Assembly: GCA_021029095.1 (NCBI GenBank)
Contig: JAJOHG010000038.1
Coordinates: 124,001 to 188,000, forward strand
DNA length: 64,000 nt
Direction: 5' to 3'
From: Phellopilus nigrolimitatus
Lineage: Eukaryota > Basidiomycota > Agaricomycetes > Hymenochaetales > Hymenochaetaceae
Shown here: one piece after another, positions 59,840-64,000 of the stretch
Layout: each line of letters starts with the position of its first letter
Numbering within the stretch: position 1 is the stretch's first letter
The notes under the pieces: generated by a model
Database searches by the model: none
What the model was told of the DNA's origin: nothing
What the model saw: the letters and a program-made list of their open reading frames with translations, nothing else
Program-made: the position numbers and the translations under genes

Positions 59840-60420
59840 ACACGGTAAAGAAGGCTGTGAACGTACGGAGGCCGCCGTGGCAGCGATTGGTGTCGTCGCT
59901 GCGGTGGCAACAACAGCCACAGCGCTTCCCGCCGCCGAGCCGGAGCCAGTCCCAGCGACGACATTGCCCAAGTCGTCGACTTCGGCGACAGCGGCAAAGT
60001 TCGTCGTGATTCCAAAGGAGGCGTTGAACGCATCTGCCTGCCTGTCTTGCGGTTACGGCGTCAGCGGCAGCAGAGGCCTTCGTGCAAGTGTCCTTTGCGG
60101 TTTGGTCGGCGCCGCAGGTGTTCACGAGCGTGTCGCAAATGAATTCTGAGATGATATCAACGTTGTCTGCAGAGCCGTGGTTGAAGGAAGCTGCGATGAT
60201 GAAATTTATATTTTCCTTCGTAAATGAAAGCGTGTGCAAAAGCCATTCACTCTGATCAACAGGCTCAAAGCTAGTTTCCTTCCTGTTGTCAAAGCCAACA
60301 CCAAATTGAATCTAAGGAGTCATGCACGAACCGAAATCGCCAACTCCTAATGAAGCATTAGTCGAATCATTTCCGTTGGTACATTCTGTATATGCAATAC
60401 CCATACGGGGTATGTTACAA
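59840..60420 (-). pseudogene. relic of a fungal secreted-protein gene
   Basis: The minus strand encodes a clear protein pattern: TNGNDSTNASLGVGDFGSC, then IQFGVGFDNRKETSFEPVDQ, FNHGSADNVDIISEFICDTL, CGADQTAKDTC and ADAFNASFGITTNFAAVAE, ending in an Ala/Thr/Gly/Ser-rich tail. It is broken by an in-frame TAG just before IQFG (where a Gln codon would fit) and by a frame change at the CAGGCAGG repeat before ADAFNAS. No signal-peptide exon is found upstream: the transcription-factor stop codon lies only about 100 bp away. I recall similar Cys/Ala-rich secreted proteins from fungi, but this is not verified. Confidence 0.65.
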
Positions 60421-60521
60421 TGATACAGTCGATTATGTGTAAAATGAGAAGAATACTCCAAACGACCCGATTTGAGCTGCGTGAATGAAGAAGTGTAAGA
60501 GTCAAATGAGCGTATAGCTTC

Positions 60522-63500
60522 TCAGAAATGATAGTGTTGTGAATTGTTCAATGCGGCAATGACGCCATGAACCGCGCCATCCTCGCCTTCGCTTGTGAAG
60601 TCCGTATCCGCATAGGGGTTGAAAGACCCTCCTGATGCGACTCCAAACCCCGCCGCAACACCTCTAGAGCTAGAACCGGACGCGTGCGAAGCAAGGTCCA
60701 TAGTACCAAATGCCGGCGCGCCTGCCACAACTGGATCCATTCCGAGAGCCATCCCACTCAACCCAGTGGGAACAAACATCCCCATTCCGGGCATCGCAGC
60801 GTCCATGCTGGTTTCCGAGTTGTAAAGGAAGTTGAAGTCGAGTGCGCTTGTGCTACCTAAATCCGCCTGCCCCTCACTGTTGCTCATGGGATGATCTAGA
60901 TCTTCCGTACTGACGTATTGAGAGTCAGAGGCATAGGACTCATCAGAGAAGTAGCCAATGTGATGGGCAAAATTGCCGGTGTTAGGATAACTAGCTCGAA
61001 AGTTATTGTGGATGCTATTAGGAAGAACGTGCTGGGAAGGTGGCTGCTCGTTGTCCGTAATTGGCGAGCCAATGATCTGAGAGTCACGTAGATGAGTCTG
61101 ACCATACTGGAAGAGATAATGAGGTTGAGCAGGAGGGTGAACAACGTATGGGCTAGCTTGCGCCTGTATCACTGGAGAAGATATCTCCCCGCTTTCACTT
61201 TCCTCTGCTTGCATTTCAGCGATGACTGACATAGACAGATGAGACGCCGTCTTTCCTGTCGCATCAGCGCCGACACCCGCCTTCATCGCACTCATCCTTC
61301 GCTTCTTTCTCGACGTCTTCCTCATACTTCCTCCACCTTCCATAGCAGACTTTTGTTCTACCAACAGTTTCTCGAAAATATCTGCAATGCGTATCGCGCA
61401 CTCCCAGCTCTCGGCGCATTCGCGCAGGAGGTCGACAAGTTCTTGGACATTGTCAAGTGCGGAGGCCTGAGATTGTGTAGCAGGCCGCCGGCCCAGAGAA
61501 GCTTGCATGGCCTGAAGGATATAAATAGTGCCTGAGGCGAATATAGTTTGAACGAGCGTGATAGGCGCATAGCGCACAGTGCCGTAAATCCTTCGCCAGA
61601 GGCGGAGTATACCAAGGATTTCACGTGCAGCATTGTTACAACGCTAGAAAAATGACGATGGAGTGTAAGTCATGACTTCAGATAACGCAAAGGGAACTTA
61701 CAGCAATGCTTAAACTCGAATCAACTGACTTAGCGCGACGGCGTCGGTAGAATGGACGGTGAAGTAGTATCAGCAGCCACCAGAAAGCGGCATGTGTCAT
61801 AAGTTTGTGCGGAAGCGCGCTTGACTCGTTCGACGGCGTAAGTTTGAGTTCCGCAGGAAGATCCTGGCGCCACGCATCGAGCTGAATGCTATTCACGCAG
61901 TGGAGTTATGAGTATACTAGCGTATTACAATGTGCAGAAAACATACTCGATATCGGTGACCAGAAGCTTTATCTCTAATCCGCCGTCGGAAGTTGTAAGA
62001 CGATTCCTGTTAGTTGGCGGAAACGGGTAATCAGATAGAAGTTATGATATTAAGCGCCTAAAATGCGGAAGACGTACATCAAGTCCATAATTCGCCTACT
62101 GATTTTCATCAGCTGAGAGCTCCACAGGAAATTTGTAAAGGTCTTGCACTGCGACACGCCTGAGCCTACGATTTCATCCTGACCACCCCTCCCACGCCAC
62201 GCCATCGTATCTAATCTATCATATACACCTCCTGCAGAGATTGTCTTCAAGCAAAACGGATCATCCATAGCGAGAGTGGTTGATTCACCCATACTCTTAG
62301 TTTTCAGCTTCGGGCCTTCAGAGCCAGCGTCAACACTGCCTGCAACTTCGACATTTTGATTCTGATTGTGGATTGAGGAACTTAAAGGGAGCGAGATACC
62401 GCACTCTCGCCCGACGTATAGGCTCCAGCACGCATCCTGCGCACAACCCATGTGGAAGGCCCATGCGCGATCAAAGACCTGCTGGGGCTTCAAGCGACCC
62501 GCGCGGAGTAGCGGCGTGCAATCAGCACAGAGGCCGAGTGCTTGTGCAATACGCGCGGACATGCCTGCGAAGTATACATAAAAACTTTCAACTCACCTTC
62601 CCTCACGATGGGGGAAGACCACGCACCAAAGTACATGAACCCGAGCGTCTGCTGGCCCATGCCACTGTAGTAACTCGCTAGCATTCCCAGTGCTTGTACC
62701 GTGCTGATATTGGGTCGCGAGCACTCTTCCTCGATGTATGCTTTTGCCTCTTCTGCAAAACGCGAGCGTATCTCTCGCTTGCGAATTTCACGGTCCGTCG
62801 AAAAGGCTGTCGCAACAGAAAGTAGCGTGTTATGGAGGAACGGCGAATAGTGAGCGAGTTTAGGAAGCATTGGCGATGCAGGAGATGTAGGACGGGAAGA
62901 AGACGAGGGATGCAGAAAGGTATGCATGTCACGGAGGAAATATTCAGGGATAATACGCATGCCCCACGAGGAAAAGAACAAGAAAAGACGGTCAAGAAGT
63001 CTGTTAAATTAGAGGTCAAATGTTAGATACGAACAAGTAATGACCCGTAGAGTGTTATAACTTACACGTCGTGCTCGCTCCGTGACAGCGGCACGTTCTT
63101 CGGCAACCATCGATTCCAGCATTCGCTCTGGCACTCGCACCCCTTCCATATTTCCCTCGCTTGATCCCCGATCATTAAAACGTGACGCTGGGTCCTTGCT
63201 GGAGAAACAGACCGTATCGTCCTTGCTCTCGCTTTCCCCTCACTCCTGCGGTTCTTTTTGGCCGATTTCCTGAGATACGAAGGATGAGCTTGCATATGCG
63301 GAGGGAGCGCTGATGAATCAGAATGGAAGCCCTCGACGTGTGGCGTCAAGTGATTTTTTTGTAGAGGAAGACGGGATCGGCCGGTGTTCCTATCTTGCGA
63401 TGACGGATACGAATTGTGTCCACTTTCCTTTCCAATGTTCACTGTTCCTGTCCGGTAATCTTCCCGGTGAGAGTGTGTACGCAGGGTACGAAGAGGTGTA

Positions 63501-64000
63501 CGGTGTCGTAGGCGGAAGACAGATGTTAGGCCGTACAGATGGAGGTCGTCATGCTCACTCTGCAAAGAAAGAACCATGCAGAAAGTTAGCACGTAAGTTG
63601 AAGCGTCACTTCGTAAAAGGAAAGAAGGTACAAGCGACTCACGAAAAGGGTCTTCGTGGGAGCAACGAGCGCTTCGTTCACGTCTTCATCGCTGCCCTCA
63701 TTATCGTCGTCATTATCATAGGCGCTTTCCACATCACAATCGTCTTCAGTAGCTACACTACCACCATCCCCGTCGCTCTCGCTCTCGTCGACGTCAAACA
63801 TGGGGGTTTCATCTTGTCCGTCGGTACCACCTACATCGTCGAGGGGCACGAGTCCCCATATACCAGTCCGAAGATCGCCGATACCGTGCACTTGTTTGTC
63901 GGGTGCTTGTCGTGCATTTTGACCGGGCCCCGGGCTAAGTGAGGACGAGGACGCACGTCCCTCATGGATGATGAAGCTATTTGCCTCTTGAGCCGGGCTC
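60522..64000 (-). CDS. fungal-specific transcription factor (Fungal_trans domain), 5' end beyond window
   Basis: Large regulator of the Zn2Cys6/Fungal_trans class, partial at the right edge; the DNA-binding zinc cluster would lie beyond 64000. The visible part begins with acidic linker sequence (EDDCDVESAYDNDDDNEGSDED), then SEHDDLHLYGLTSVFRL, WNRWLPKNVPLSRSEHD and LLDRLFLFFSSWGMRIIPEYF. The middle-homology region follows: QALGMLASYYSGMGQQTLGF, MSARIAQALGLCADC, DRAWAFHMGCAQDACWSLYV, HAAFWWLLILLHRPFYRRRR. A basic patch KTSRKKRRMS and a Ser/Gly-rich probable activation region lead to the stop at 60522. Introns resolved by eye: 63560-63642 and 63001-63065; both keep the frame. Target genes unknown. 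Confidence 0.87.

Noticed and set aside
63060..63310. An apparent frameshift with an in-frame TGA in the transcription-factor gene when reading the GNMEGV..ERMLES frame.
   Set aside because: The other frame (WNRWLPKNVPLSRSEHD) joins cleanly through intron 63001-63065 to LLDRLFLFF, so the gene is intact here.

Overview
This window is nuclear DNA of a filamentous basidiomycete, almost certainly an Agaricomycete. Its genes carry many short introns of about 50-80 bp with GT..AG ends. Two genes encode proteins of the basidiomycete-expanded DUF6699 type, and most other genes have fungal family signatures (Zn-responsive CDF transporter, fungal-specific transcription-factor domain, HMG-box regulators, Lunapark, Irc3 helicase). 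No prokaryotic, viral or organellar signature was seen. Species cannot be fixed from the sequence alone.

Layout. 0.6-7.1 kb: zinc-type CDF transporter, medium-chain (enoyl-reductase-like) dehydrogenase and a secreted His-rich/Cys-rich protein, all on the minus strand. 8.2-16 kb: two tandemly duplicated MFS transporters, then a GH127 (beta-L-arabinofuranosidase-type) glycosidase containing a 12-nt microexon; together they could serve plant-cell-wall sugar use. 16-21.3 kb: two DUF6699 genes flanking a decayed aminoglycoside-phosphotransferase-like (APH) pseudogene. 21.3-31.2 kb: about 10 kb with no supportable gene, its distal part GC-rich and full of simple repeats, leading to an HMG-box regulator (31.2-33.8 kb). 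33.8-39 kb: no supported gene. 39-41.5 kb: Irc3-like mitochondrial helicase. 41.6-42.1 kb: a MITE with perfect 59-bp terminal inverted repeats. 42.3-45.7 kb: GC-rich, partly duplicated intergenic DNA ahead of a second HMG-box gene (45.8-48.5 kb). 49.3-52.5 kb: a head-to-head pair, a 3-dehydroshikimate-dehydratase-type TIM-barrel enzyme and Lunapark. 53.3-54.2 kb: the intact APH-like gene, inverted relative to its pseudogene 34 kb away. 54.7-55.4 kb: a probable non-autonomous hAT-like element. 56.2-64 kb: an orphan single-exon ORF, a methionine/amino-acid permease, a secreted-protein relic, and a fungal-specific transcription factor running off the right edge.

The most noteworthy observations are the MITE with its perfect inverted repeats, the inverted intact/pseudogene APH duplication, the paired HMG-box genes (one with a long low-complexity insertion inside the box, both with several single-base frame breaks), the duplicated spacer between them, and the microexon in the GH127 gene. 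I did not find a clearly new multi-gene system. Exon limits were read by eye; where splice sites were worked out to the base this is stated.
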